64,000 bases of DNA, from assembly GCA_020442165.1 (NCBI GenBank), contig JAGRKV010000045.1, forward strand, positions 124,001 to 188,000, in the 5' to 3' direction. The notes beneath the pieces are model-generated. The model saw only the letters and a program-made list of their open reading frames with translations. It was not told the DNA's origin and made no database searches. Positions 44,425 through 53,728 of this stretch are shown piece by piece (positions within the stretch are counted from its first letter, which is position 1; every line of letters begins with the position of its first letter). A program made the position numbers and the translations under genes. This stretch comes from Hyphomicrobiaceae bacterium (GTDB lineage Bacteria; Pseudomonadota; Alphaproteobacteria; Rhizobiales; Hyphomicrobiaceae).

Positions 44425-46914
44425 ATGGGCGAAAAAAAGCAGCTCGTCGTTATCGGCAATGGAATGGCGCCCGGGCGGGCGCTGGAGCGCCTGTTCGAGC
44501 TGGCGCCTGACGCCTACGACGTGACGATCTTCAATGCCGAACCTCGCGTCAACTATGACCGGATCATGCTGTCGCCAGTTCTTTCGGGCGAGAAGACCTA
44601 CGAAGAGATCGTGATCCACGGCGATGGCTGGTACGTCGAGCACGGTGTCACTCTATATAAAGGAGCCAAGGTCACTGCGATCAACCGCTCCGCCAAGACG
44701 GTGACAGCGGAGTTCGTCGCATCGACTTCAGGTCAGGTACCGCTGCAGCCCACGGTAACCGCGCCTTACGACCAGCTCATCATCGCGACCGGCTCGACAC
44801 CGATCATCATCCCCGTGCCCGGCCACAACCTCGCAGGTGTCCTGGCCTATCGCGATCTCGACGACGTCAACGCGATGCTGTTGGCGGCCAAGGCGCGTGG
44901 GCGGGCCGTGGTAATCGGCGGCGGACTGCTCGGACTGGAGGCTGCGGCAGGCCTCAAGGAACAGGGCATGGATGTGACCGTGCTCCATCTCATGCCGACT
45001 TTGATGGAGCGCCAGCTCGATCCGGCCGCCGGGCATCTTCTGAAACGCGCCATCGAAGCACGCGGCATCAAGGTCATCACCCGCGCCAACACCAAATCCA
45101 TTCGCGGCACGACCAAGGTGGAAGGGGTGGAACTGGAAGACGGCACACTGCTGCCCGCCGACCTCGTCGTCATGGCCGTTGGGATCCGCCCCAGCTCCGG
45201 GCTGGCCAAGGACGCGGGTCTGGAAGTCAAACGCGGCATCGTCGTCGGGGCCGACATGCGGACGAGCGACCCCGACATTTTCGCGCTCGGCGAATGCGCC
45301 GAAGCGGAAGGACAGGTCTTCGGCCTCGTCGCGCCACTCTATGAAATGGCCAAGGTCGTCGCCGCACAGCTGACCGGCGATACCTCTTCCGCTTTCAAGG
45401 CGGCTGCAACCGCAACCAAACTCAAGGTCACAGGCATCAACCTCTATTCGGCGGGTGACTTCGCGGAGGGGCCGGACCGCGAGGAAATCGTTCTTCGTGA
45501 CGCTGCACGCGGCAACTATCGCCGGCTGGTGCTGCAGGACAACCGCATCATCGGTTCGGTGATGTATGGCGACACGTCTGACGGTCCGTGGTTCTTCGAT
45601 CTGCTGAAGCGCAACGTCGACATTGGCGAGATGCGTGAAACGCTGATCTTCGGCCAGAATCTCGCGGGTGGAATACCGCTCGATCCCATGGCGGCTGTCG
45701 CGGCACTGCCCGATGACGCGGAAGTCTGCGGCTGCAACGGCGTTTGCAAGGGAAAGATCACAGCCGCCATCGCCGGCCTCGGCCTCAAGACACTCGATGA
45801 TGTGCGCGCGCACACCAAGGCTTCGGCGTCGTGCGGTACGTGTACCGGGCTCGTCGAGCAGATCCTCAAAGCGCAGCTTGGCGACGCCTACAATCCCGCC
45901 GCCGTCCAGCCGATGTGCGGTTGCACGGATCTCGGCCATGACGACGTTCGCCGGCTGATCGTCGCCAAGGGACTGAAGACCATTCCTGACACGATGCAAG
46001 AGCTGGAATGGAAAACCTCGTGCGGCTGCGCCAAGTGCCGCCCAGCCCTGAACTATTATTTGTTGGCTACTTGGCCAGGTGAATACGTCGACGACAGCCA
46101 GTCTCGTTTCATCAACGAGCGTGTTCACGCCAACATCCAGAAAGATGGCACCTACTCGGTCGTGCCCAGGATGTGGGGTGGCATGACGAGCCCGAGCGAA
46201 CTGCGCGCGATCGCGGACGTGGTGGAGAAGTACAACATCCCGGCTGTCAAATGCACCGGCGGCCAGCGCATCGACATGCTGGGCGTGAAAAAGGAGGACT
46301 TGCCCGGAGTGTGGGCGGACCTCAACGCGGCTGGCCTCGTATCGGGTGCGGCCTATGGCAAGGCGCTGCGGACGGTCAAGACCTGCGTTGGCAGCGATTG
46401 GTGCCGGTTCGGCACTCAGGACTCGACGGGTCTCGGGATCAAGCTTGAGAAGTTCATGTGGGGCTCATGGACCCCGGCAAAGGTCAAGCTCGCGGTTTCG
46501 GGCTGCCCGCGCAACTGTGCGGAAGTCACCTGCAAGGACATCGGCGTCATCTGTGTCGACAGCGGTTACGACATCCACTTCGCCGGGGCCGCCGGTCTCG
46601 ACATCAAGGGCACCGAGGTTTTGGGCCACGTTGCGACCGAAGACGAGACCATCGAAATCATCGGCGCCCTGACACAGCTCTACCGCGAGCAGGGCCGCTA
46701 TCTTGAGCGCATCTACAAATGGGCCAAGCGCGTTGGTATCGAAACCGTGCGGGAACAGGTGCTCGACGACAAGGAACGCCGCAAGGTGCTCTACGATCGG
46801 TTCGTTCACTCGCAAAGCTTCGCGCAGGTCGATCCCTGGGCCGAGCGTGTCGCCGGCAAGGAAGCCTACGAGTTCCGTCCGCTGTCCGTCATCACGGCGG
46901 AGGCAGCGGAATGA
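44425..46914 (+). CDS. nirB: Nitrite reductase [NAD(P)H] large subunit
   Basis: 829 residues. Cytoplasmic assimilatory reductase that turns nitrite into ammonium with six electrons from NAD(P)H. In order: FAD and NAD(P)H domain (VVIGNGMAPGRALERLF, AVVIGGGLLGLEAAAGL), two BFD-like 2Fe-2S segments (CGCNGVCKGK to CGTCTGLVEQ, and MCGCTDLG to CGCAKCRPAL), then the sulfite/nitrite reductase halves. The latter have the 4Fe-4S/siroheme ligands CVGSDWCRFG and GCPRNCAEVTCKD. It overlaps nirD by four bases (ATGA). The start at 44425 is preferred for reasons given under the promoter. Confidence 0.95.
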   Translation: MGEKKQLVVIGNGMAPGRALERLFELAPDAYDVTIFNAEPRVNYDRIMLSPVLSGEKTYEEIVIHGDGWYVEHGVTLYKGAKVTAINRSAKTVTAEFVASTSGQVPLQPTVTAPYDQLIIATGSTPIIIPVPGHNLAGVLAYRDLDDVNAMLLAAKARGRAVVIGGGLLGLEAAAGLKEQGMDVTVLHLMPTLMERQLDPAAGHLLKRAIEARGIKVITRANTKSIRGTTKVEGVELEDGTLLPADLVVMAVGIRPSSGLAKDAGLEVKRGIVVGADMRTSDPDIFALGECAEAEGQVFGLVAPLYEMAKVVAAQLTGDTSSAFKAAATATKLKVTGINLYSAGDFAEGPDREEIVLRDAARGNYRRLVLQDNRIIGSVMYGDTSDGPWFFDLLKRNVDIGEMRETLIFGQNLAGGIPLDPMAAVAALPDDAEVCGCNGVCKGKITAAIAGLGLKTLDDVRAHTKASASCGTCTGLVEQILKAQLGDAYNPAAVQPMCGCTDLGHDDVRRLIVAKGLKTIPDTMQELEWKTSCGCAKCRPALNYYLLATWPGEYVDDSQSRFINERVHANIQKDGTYSVVPRMWGGMTSPSELRAIADVVEKYNIPAVKCTGGQRIDMLGVKKEDLPGVWADLNAAGLVSGAAYGKALRTVKTCVGSDWCRFGTQDSTGLGIKLEKFMWGSWTPAKVKLAVSGCPRNCAEVTCKDIGVICVDSGYDIHFAGAAGLDIKGTEVLGHVATEDETIEIIGALTQLYREQGRYLERIYKWAKRVGIETVREQVLDDKERRKVLYDRFVHSQSFAQVDPWAERVAGKEAYEFRPLSVITAEAAE

Positions 46915-47252
46915 ACGCAGAAATCCGCAAGTGGGTGCTCGTCGGCTCGATCGACGACATCCCACGTCGTGGCGCGCGTTGCGTGCAGAACGGCGAAATG
47001 ACAATTGCAGTATTCCGCTCGTTCGACGATCGCATCTTTGCCCTGGAAGACAAATGCCCGCACAGGAAGGGCGCGTTGAGCCAAGGCATCGTGCATGACG
47101 GCTGCGTGACCTGCCCCCTGCACAACTGGGTGATTTCGCTTGATTCCGGCAAGGCGCAAGGCGCCGACGAAGGCCAGACCGCAACCTTTCCGGTTCGGAT
47201 CAGGAGCGGCCTGATCTACCTCGATCTCACCATCGTCCCGACCGCTTCATAG
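46911..47252 (+). CDS. nirD: Nitrite reductase small subunit
   Basis: 113 residues. A Rieske-like fold with the 2Fe-2S ligands Cys-x-His and Cys-x2-His in KCPHRKGAL and VTCPLHNW. NirD is the partner of NirB in the assimilatory nitrite reductase. The ATG overlaps the nirB stop, so translation is coupled. Confidence 0.95.
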   Translation: MNAEIRKWVLVGSIDDIPRRGARCVQNGEMTIAVFRSFDDRIFALEDKCPHRKGALSQGIVHDGCVTCPLHNWVISLDSGKAQGADEGQTATFPVRIRSGLIYLDLTIVPTAS

Positions 47253-47282
47253 ACACGCGCTCACAACAAGAAAGGCCAGATC

Positions 47283-48128
47283 ATGTCATATGTCACCCCA
47301 CAGGAATTCGCCACGAAGATGATCGATGCGGGCGAATCCAAGATTTTCATGTCGACGAAGGACACGCTGATCCGCGCGTACATGGCCGGCGCCATTCTCG
47401 CGCTTGCAGCCGGCTTTGCGGTCACGATTGCCGTCAATACTGGAAACTTCCTCGTCGCCGCGCTGCTGTTCCCAGTCGGGTTCAGCATGCTCTACCTGCT
47501 TGGATTTGATCTCCTGACCGGCGTCTTCACGCTGGCCCCGCTCGCCGTCATTGCGAAGCGCCCCGGCTGCACCTGGGGGGGCGTCATGCGCAATTGGGGT
47601 CTCGTCTTCATCGGCAACTTCGCTGGTGCGATGACGACGGCGGTCTTTATGGCCATCACCTTTACCATGGGCTTCAGTCAGGAACCCAACGCCGTCGGCC
47701 AGAAGATCGGCCACATCGGCGAGGCACGGACACTTGGCTACGCAGCTGCCGGCTTTGCGGGTATGCTCACACTCTTCATCCGCGCTGTCATGTGCAACTG
47801 GATGGTCTCGACAGGCGTCGTGGCGGCGATGATGTCCACGTCGGTCTCCGGAAAGGTGATTGCCATGTGGATGCCGATCCTGGTCTTCTTCTACCTCGGC
47901 TTCGAGCACTCCATCGTCAACATGTTCCTCTTCCCATCGGGCATCATGCTTGGCGGCAAGTTCACCTGGGCGGACTACTTCCTGTGGAACGAGATCCCCA
48001 CGGTTGTCGGCAATCTCGTTGGCGGCCTGACCTTCGTGGGCGCGATGATCTACTCGACGCACTACAAGACATCACCGGCCCGCAACGGCGGCTACCAGGG
48101 AGGCAAGGTTCCCGTGGCTGCTGAGTAA
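47283..48128 (+). CDS. nirC: Formate/nitrite transporter family protein (NirC type)
   Basis: 281 residues. A FocA/NirC-fold channel with six membrane helices (about residues 35-55, 62-85, 110-135, 165-185, 195-215 and 240-262). GAILALAAGFAVTIAVNTGN, RAVMCNWMVSTGV and GFEHSIVNMFLFPSGIML are conserved pore blocks, including the central His in FEHSIVNM. Its place 30 bases after nirD indicates nitrite uptake. Formate cannot be excluded from sequence alone. Confidence 0.92.
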   Translation: MSYVTPQEFATKMIDAGESKIFMSTKDTLIRAYMAGAILALAAGFAVTIAVNTGNFLVAALLFPVGFSMLYLLGFDLLTGVFTLAPLAVIAKRPGCTWGGVMRNWGLVFIGNFAGAMTTAVFMAITFTMGFSQEPNAVGQKIGHIGEARTLGYAAAGFAGMLTLFIRAVMCNWMVSTGVVAAMMSTSVSGKVIAMWMPILVFFYLGFEHSIVNMFLFPSGIMLGGKFTWADYFLWNEIPTVVGNLVGGLTFVGAMIYSTHYKTSPARNGGYQGGKVPVAAE

Positions 48129-48138
48129 TAAGACGATC

Positions 48139-48176
48139 GGAAGGGCTCCGCGCGGTTTGCGGTGCCCTTCCCTTTC
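48139..48176 (+). terminator. Hairpin between nirC and the phosphatase-kinase gene
   Basis: GGAAGGGC (48139-48146) pairs with GCCCTTCC (48164-48171), with an inner stem CCGC/GCGG, followed by CTTTCCCT. It lies 10 bases after the nirC stop and 30 before the next gene. It may end most nirBDC transcripts and let fewer read into the kinase. Confidence 0.7.
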
Positions 48177-48205
48177 CCTCCGCCCGGACACCGGGACTGC
48201 AACGA

Positions 48206-49942
48206 ATGCTCAAAAACCTGGCTGGGGAGCGGCTGAGCGTCAGGATCGGCCAATGCTCGGACGCCGGCCGCAAGGCGTCAAATCAGGATTTTCACGGAAC
48301 AATCGTTCCTGAAGACAGCGCGCTGTCGCTGAAGGGCGTTTCGCTGGCCATCGCAGACGGCATCTCATCGAGCGATGTCAGCCACATAGCCGCAGAAACT
48401 GCGGTCAAGAGTTTCCTCTCTGACTACTACTGCACCTCCGACGCCTGGTCGGTGAAATCCGCCGGTCAGCGCGTGATCCGGGCAACGAATTCCTGGCTTC
48501 ATTCCGAAAGCCGTCGCAGCCGGCTGCACGAAGACATGAACCGTGCGTTCGTGTGCACATTCAGCGCACTCGTGCTGAAGGGACGCGACGCGCACATTTT
48601 TCATGTTGGCGATAGCCGAATCTTCCGTCTCGTGGGCGGCAATCTCGAGCAGCTCACCAACGATCACCGGACGGTACTGTCGTCGACCGAAAACTATCTT
48701 GGCCGCGCACTCGGCCTCACCGCTGAGGTCGAGATCGACTATTGCGTCATCGGCGTGAAGCCGGGCGACATCTTCGTCATGACGACCGACGGCGTCCACG
48801 CCCATGTGCCGCCCCGGGACGTGGCGGCGATGCTGAAAGGCGGCGGCGACCTCGATGGCATTGCGCGCGCCATTGTCGAGCAGGCGCTGGCCAGCGGCAG
48901 CGACGACAACCTCACCATCCAGATCGTCCAAATCGACAGCCTGCCCGCACGGGATGCCATGGGCTTCCTCAAGAATGCGGACTACCTCCCGCCCGCCGCG
49001 ATCCCGCGCGTGCCGTCCGAGTATGATGGATATCGGATCGTGAGGCAGCTGCATGCATCGAGCCGCAGTCACATATTCGTCGCGGTTGATCTGGCGACCG
49101 GTGACAAGGTTGCGCTCAAAGTACCGTCCGTGGACCTTCGAGATGACGCCAACTATCTGCGACGGTTCGCCATGGAGGAGTGGATCGCCCGGCGCATCAA
49201 TTCGCCCCACGTCCTGCAGGCCGCCCCCGTTCACCGCGAGCGCGACACGCTCTATGTCGTCACCGAACTGGTCGAGGGGCGCACGCTCAGGCAATGGATG
49301 ACGGACAATCCAATGCCGGACATCGACAGCGTGCGCAATATTGTCGAGCAGATCGCGAAGGGCATCCGCGCCTTTCATCGTAAAGACATGCTGCACCAGG
49401 ACCTGCGTCCGGAAAATGTCATGATCGACCGGGAAGGAACCGCGAAGATCATCGATTTCGGCGCGGTTCGTGTCGCCGGGGTGCTGGAGGCCAGTCCAGA
49501 CTTCGATAACGGCGACGTGCTCGGCACGCATCAGTACGCAGCGCCGGAATATTTTGTCGGAGAGCCAGGAACGGAGCGCTCCGACCTCTATTCCCTGGGT
49601 GTGATCGCCTACGAGATGCTGACGGGCAAACTTCCCTATGGGCCGCGCATGGCGCAGGCGGGAAGCCGGCTGAAACAGTCGCGCGTGACCTATGTGCCGA
49701 TTTCAGCCTATCGCACGGATCTGCCGGCATGGATCGACGCTGCGCTCAAGAAGGCGGTGCATTTCGATCCAACAAAACGCCAGGAGGTGCTGTCGGAGCT
49801 GACTTACGACTTGCGGCAGCCTCGTCACTCCACGCCTGCGGTGAAATCAATCCCACTGACGGAGCGCAACCCGGTTCTGTTCTGGCAAATCGTGTCGCTG
49901 CTGCTTGGGCTGACAGTGCTCTGGCAGGCTGTCTGGCGCTGA
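48206..49942 (+). CDS. PP2C phosphatase - Ser/Thr protein kinase fusion
   Basis: 578 residues. The N-terminal PP2C-type phosphatase (about 10-250) has the metal-site blocks SLAIADGISSS, HVGDSRIFR, TTDGVH and DDNLTIQ. The C-terminal protein kinase (about 275-545) has Lys in VALKVPSVDL, catalytic loop HQDLRPENVMID (Gln in place of the usual Arg) and DFGAVRV. One membrane helix ends the chain (PVLFWQIVSLLLGLTVLWQA), so both enzymes face the cytoplasm. Such fusions recur next to nitrate/nitrite assimilation genes in proteobacteria. A role in adjusting NirC or NirBD by phosphorylation is inference. Confidence 0.9.
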   Translation: MLKNLAGERLSVRIGQCSDAGRKASNQDFHGTIVPEDSALSLKGVSLAIADGISSSDVSHIAAETAVKSFLSDYYCTSDAWSVKSAGQRVIRATNSWLHSESRRSRLHEDMNRAFVCTFSALVLKGRDAHIFHVGDSRIFRLVGGNLEQLTNDHRTVLSSTENYLGRALGLTAEVEIDYCVIGVKPGDIFVMTTDGVHAHVPPRDVAAMLKGGGDLDGIARAIVEQALASGSDDNLTIQIVQIDSLPARDAMGFLKNADYLPPAAIPRVPSEYDGYRIVRQLHASSRSHIFVAVDLATGDKVALKVPSVDLRDDANYLRRFAMEEWIARRINSPHVLQAAPVHRERDTLYVVTELVEGRTLRQWMTDNPMPDIDSVRNIVEQIAKGIRAFHRKDMLHQDLRPENVMIDREGTAKIIDFGAVRVAGVLEASPDFDNGDVLGTHQYAAPEYFVGEPGTERSDLYSLGVIAYEMLTGKLPYGPRMAQAGSRLKQSRVTYVPISAYRTDLPAWIDAALKKAVHFDPTKRQEVLSELTYDLRQPRHSTPAVKSIPLTERNPVLFWQIVSLLLGLTVLWQAVWR

Positions 49943-49988
49943 GACCTCGCATCCAACCTCCTGTTCCAAAACCAGAAAGGACCCGCAG

Positions 49989-50486
49989 ATGAAGCGTGAA
50001 GACCTGACGGAAAAGATCCTCGATATCAAACGTGAGAAAGGCTGGAGCTGGGCTCATATCACGGAGGAGATCGGCGGCATCAGTCCGGTCCTCATCGTAG
50101 GCGCCCTGCTGGGCCAGCAGCGGCTGGTGAAACCGCTGGCGCGGAAGGCGGCGGCACTCTTCGGGCTTTCGGCCGCCGAGGAGGCAATGCTCAACGAGGT
50201 TCCCATGCGCGGCGCTGGCATCGTCTCGCCGCCGACCGACCCCCTGATCTACCGGTTCTACGAACTCATCCTCATCAACGGGCCGGCCTGGAAGGCTCTC
50301 ATCGAAGAGGAGTTCGGAGACGGCATCATGTCCGCCATCGACTTCGATATGGAAATGGAACGCCAGCCCGACGAAAAGGGCGATCGCGTCAAAATCACGA
50401 TGTCGGGCAAGTTCCTGCCCTACAAGTACTATGGCGCATCGCAGGGCATCCCCGGTCTTGGTCTCAAGGCTCTCGACGTTCTCTAG
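49989..50486 (+). CDS. cynS: Cyanate hydratase (cyanase)
   Basis: 165 residues. It turns cyanate and bicarbonate into ammonia and CO2. The three catalytic residues of E. coli cyanase are all present: Arg89 and Glu92 in IYRFYELI, and Ser115 in DGIMSAIDF. The N-terminal half is the helix-turn-helix-like bundle. AAAGGACC precedes the ATG. Being 46 bases after the kinase gene in a sigma-54-driven nitrite cluster, it probably serves nitrogen supply under limitation. A bicarbonate-providing carbonic anhydrase (CynT) is not seen. Confidence 0.96.
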   Translation: MKREDLTEKILDIKREKGWSWAHITEEIGGISPVLIVGALLGQQRLVKPLARKAAALFGLSAAEEAMLNEVPMRGAGIVSPPTDPLIYRFYELILINGPAWKALIEEEFGDGIMSAIDFDMEMERQPDEKGDRVKITMSGKFLPYKYYGASQGIPGLGLKALDVL

Positions 50487-50514
50487 ATCGTTTCAGACTT
50501 GCGTTGAAACGATC
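50486..50514. repeat. 10-base inverted repeat at the end of cynS
   Basis: GATCGTTTCA (50486-50495) and TGAAACGATC (50505-50514) are a perfect inverted repeat with a 9-base loop, starting at the last base of the cynS stop. There is no T tract. It may be a terminator-like or mRNA-end element, or one end of a small repeat. Confidence 0.5.
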
Positions 50515-51397
50515 CAGATTTCTTCGCTCACGCAGCTGCCCCTCGCTATCGCTCGGGCTGCTCCGCGGGGCGGCGCATGGCGCGCCGGGCCGCAGTCGCG
50601 GTCTGAACGGTTCCGCCTTGGTCGAAATCGCTCTCGGAGCTTCCTACCTCTGCCGGCACGGCCTCACTGCATACAAGTTGCGGCTGGATCGTGCCGGCGG
50701 GCTTCGCTTTCCGACTCCGAACAGGCTGCGCGCGAGGAGCCCAAGTCTGGTAAGATCACAAATCCCGCCGACGACGCTTCGCTCGCAATCCTTGCGTGGA
50801 TGGTTTTGGCGCGCGCGGCTCAGCTGCCGATACTGCAGGATTGAATTCGCCGCTGCGGATACTCACGCGGCCCAGCGATTGTCGGTGGGGGCGCCCGGCA
50901 CCGCAAAGCAGCGCGCTGTTAAGCTTCTTCTACCCCGAAATCTGGGCTCATTGCTCAGCAATCGGGGAGCGGCTGGACTTTCAAAAATCTGACAATCGCC
51001 CAATCTGAAACTCAAATTGGGTGCCGCCAGCTGCACAATTCAAAGGCACTTTTTGAATGCTTTGCGTACGCAATATGACGCCAATTGCGGAGCGGCCGCG
51101 GGCACGAGCTATCGTTGCATCCACTGGCTCGACTGCAACCCCGACAGCACCCTCGCGGATTCGACGGAATGCTAGCCAGATTAGGGTGTTGCGGAGATGA
51201 CACGCGATCGCAGCTGAACATCCTCATTTACTCTGTCGCGTTGCATGTGATAATGTGCATTTGTATTAACTTATGATTAAGTTATTATAATAGCGGCCCG
51301 AACGGCTATTGTAGGTTGATATTGGATTGATGTGCTTTGCCACGATTGGGCTTAGGTACTCTATTTCCTCTGTGAATCGCGTAACTCAGAGGGTGAG
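50515..51397. other. Long noncoding region upstream of the exopolysaccharide locus
   Basis: About 880 bases. The left part is GC-rich with open frames that look like shadows (Arg-, Ser- and Leu-rich). The right 150 bases are AT-rich and contain the palindrome at 51267, which points to the promoter of the export-protein gene. Confidence 0.45.
51267..51284. promoter_or_regulatory. 18-base palindrome, probable operator of the exopolysaccharide locus
   Basis: TAACTTA-TGAT-TAAGTTA is a perfect 7-base inverted repeat with a 4-base centre, 114 bases before the first gene of the locus. It lies in AT-rich sequence followed by TTATAATA, which could serve as a -10 box. A second short inverted repeat, AATAGC/GCTATT, is at 51289-51310. 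Confidence 0.5.
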
Positions 51398-52867
51398 ATG
51401 CGTCAAAATCAGTTGAGTTGTTTTATTGCTGCGGTTCGACGGTGCTTCATCCAGTTGCCGAGCGCATTAACGCTAGCAGTTGCAGCATTGATCGTGCCTG
51501 TCGTGTTCAGCAATTTCGGTTGCGATTTTTGCAATGCACGCGCTGAACCCAATGTCCAACCGGCGCAAACAAGTCTTCCCGATTGCGGGAACGATACGTT
51601 GGCCTCGAACAAACTGGTTGCATCCGCGGCAGCAGACCATGTCGTCTTCGGCGACAAGATAAAGATCACGTTTTTCGAAACCTTGCCGATTGCACTTCGG
51701 GGCGCAGGGGGCGCCGAAGTCAGCGGAGCAGAGGCCTCGTTCCCGCGGTCGGATATGTCCGGGGAATTCGTCGTCGATGCCGACGGTGGCGTGCTGATTG
51801 CCAGGATTGGACGGGTCGAGGTCGCTGGACACTCCCTCAATTCAGTCAGGTGCACGCTTGCGCCCCGGTTCGAGGCCGTTATCGGGCGCAAGGCAGCCGA
51901 GGTCAGCGTCAGTTACGTCGAGCGGCCGCCCGTCTATGTGCTGGGCGCCATCAAGCAGCCGGGCGCCTACGCCTACGCACCTGGCATGATCCTGGAACAA
52001 ATTCTGGCAAAGGCCGGCGGCCTCGACAAGGAGATCAAGGATGTCTCCCAGGAAATCGAGCGCATCCGGCAGGTTGACCGGATCCGTGAGCTTGAGGAGC
52101 AGATCGATCGTCTGGCGATGACGAAGGCACGCCTGATTGCGCTTCGCGATGAAGCATCGTCCATCTCGTTTCCCAAGTGGTTCGGGAGCCGGATGACCGA
52201 TGCCAAAACGAAAGCCGCAACGGAAGCCATTCTCGCCAACGAAAATGCGAGCTTCAAATCAGAGAGAAGGCTACACGAGCAGCAGGTGGCTCTCACGCAG
52301 CGCGAGGTCGAGATCGCCAAGCTCGAACTCGAGACGCTAGAAGCCCGCCAGGAACACTTCAGCAAGCAAATCGCGAACAGGCGGTCCCGCGCCGATGAGT
52401 TGGGCAAGCTCGCACGGCGAGGGCATCTGTCGTCGAGCCGGCTCGATGATCTGACCGTCGACCTCGATGACCTGACTGCCCGCGAGATAGAACACAACGT
52501 AACCGTCGCGCAATCGCGCCGCAGACTGGTTGAGGCTCAGCTCAAGCTGGCGCGGCTCGTCGACATATCCAAGCTCGAATATGAGCAGCAGATTTCGGAT
52601 CTCACGATCAAGATCGAAGACGCCAAGTCAAAGCTTGGCGCGATGAGTTCAGTCGTCGCGGTGCTGGCCAAGGACAAGCCAGTCGAGGGGCCGCGAGAGG
52701 AATCAGTCAAGCCGACAGTGCAGATTTTGAGGAGGGGGCGCACAGGCTTTTATGACATCCGCGTGTCGTACACGACGCCTATCTTGCCGGGCGACATTGT
52801 ACGGGTCAATTCAGCTGATGTGGGCTTTTTGGCTCGCGTGGAAGTTCACCAGTATCATGGCGAGTAG
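51398..52867 (+). CDS. Polysaccharide export protein (OPX/SLBB, ExoF-like)
   Basis: 489 residues with AGAGGGTGAG before the ATG. A signal-anchor region (about 15-45) ends near a Cys pair (NFGCDFCNARAEP). The Poly_export domain follows (about 75-165, GDKIKITFFETLP to GGVLIARIGRVEVAG), then an SLBB domain (about 170-210, PPVYVLGAIKQPGAYAYAPG). A long coiled coil spans about 215-420, and a second SLBB-like piece lies at the C-terminus (GDIVRVNSADVGFLARVEV). ExoF/Wza-type proteins form the periplasmic and outer-membrane passage for polysaccharide. In a Pel-type locus this may stand in for PelB and PelC. Confidence 0.85.
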   Translation: MRQNQLSCFIAAVRRCFIQLPSALTLAVAALIVPVVFSNFGCDFCNARAEPNVQPAQTSLPDCGNDTLASNKLVASAAADHVVFGDKIKITFFETLPIALRGAGGAEVSGAEASFPRSDMSGEFVVDADGGVLIARIGRVEVAGHSLNSVRCTLAPRFEAVIGRKAAEVSVSYVERPPVYVLGAIKQPGAYAYAPGMILEQILAKAGGLDKEIKDVSQEIERIRQVDRIRELEEQIDRLAMTKARLIALRDEASSISFPKWFGSRMTDAKTKAATEAILANENASFKSERRLHEQQVALTQREVEIAKLELETLEARQEHFSKQIANRRSRADELGKLARRGHLSSSRLDDLTVDLDDLTAREIEHNVTVAQSRRRLVEAQLKLARLVDISKLEYEQQISDLTIKIEDAKSKLGAMSSVVAVLAKDKPVEGPREESVKPTVQILRRGRTGFYDIRVSYTTPILPGDIVRVNSADVGFLARVEVHQYHGE

Positions 52868-52876
52868 GAGAGTGGA

Positions 52877-53719
52877 ATGGCCGACACTACCATTTGCGAC
52901 AGTCTGATCGATGTCGATACTACGGATGTGTTACGCCAAGCCAGGATCGTGAAAGTTCCTGAAGGCCGAACACCCACCGAAGCGCCCACCAAGATCCGCC
53001 AGGCCGTCGTCATGGCTGGCGGCAAGGGCACACGGCTGCACCCCTACTCGGCCGTCTTGCCAAAACCGCTCATGCCGTTGGGCGACATGCCAATCCTGGA
53101 GCTGCTGATTAGACGCCTGAAGAATTCGGGTGTCGAAGAGGTCATTCTGGCGGTCAATCATCTCCGGCACCTGATCGAGGCCTATTTTGGCGATGGCCGA
53201 AAGTTCGGTGTCAAAGTGACGTACAGCGGCGAGGAAAATCCGCTGGGTACTGCTGGCGCCCTCGGCAACATGCTCGACGTGCTGGACGATCACTTCTACC
53301 TCATGAACGGAGATCTCCTGACGACGATCAACCTGAAGCGGATGGCGCAACAGCACATCGCGACGAAGGCTGATGCATCGATCGGCATCTACGAGCGCGA
53401 GCACAAAATCGATTTCGGGCTGATCGAGGTCGACAGCGACGGCATGATGGCCGCCTACCGGGAAAAGCCGAGCCGCAAGTATTTTGTGAGCATGGGCCTC
53501 TACATTCTAGGTCGTGAGGCGGTTCGTGAGCACGTAGCGGACGTGGGCTATATCGACATGCCGACCTTGCTGCTCAAGATCAAGGACAAGGCGGGCCGGC
53601 TCCATTGCTTCAACGACGATTGCATCTGGCTCGATATCGGCAGGCCGGATGACTTCGCGATGGCGCAGGAGATTTTCGAGCGAAATCCGAAGGTCTTCCT
53701 GGAGCCCATCAGAATCTGA
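52877..53719 (+). CDS. Sugar-phosphate nucleotidyltransferase
   Basis: 280 residues with AGGAGAG before the ATG. The nucleotidyltransferase motif is AVVMAGGKGTRLHPYSAVLP followed by KPLMPLGDMPILE. Catalytic and metal blocks are GTAGALG, LMNGDLLTTIN and WLDIGRPDDFAMAQE. The family includes mannose-1-phosphate guanylyltransferases and glucose-1-phosphate transferases; the exact sugar cannot be read. There are about 40 extra residues before the fold. With the next gene it probably makes an activated sugar for the polymer. Confidence 0.86.
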   Translation: MADTTICDSLIDVDTTDVLRQARIVKVPEGRTPTEAPTKIRQAVVMAGGKGTRLHPYSAVLPKPLMPLGDMPILELLIRRLKNSGVEEVILAVNHLRHLIEAYFGDGRKFGVKVTYSGEENPLGTAGALGNMLDVLDDHFYLMNGDLLTTINLKRMAQQHIATKADASIGIYEREHKIDFGLIEVDSDGMMAAYREKPSRKYFVSMGLYILGREAVREHVADVGYIDMPTLLLKIKDKAGRLHCFNDDCIWLDIGRPDDFAMAQEIFERNPKVFLEPIRI

Positions 53720-53728
53720 TTACCCGGG

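Noticed and set aside
44725..46128. Long minus-strand open frames opposite nirB
   Set aside because: nirB is a certain gene; high third-codon GC commonly produces long antisense frames.
50504..50992. Plus-strand open frame of 162 codons after cynS
   Set aside because: Arg-, Ser- and Leu-rich with no family resemblance, in a tract that looks noncoding.
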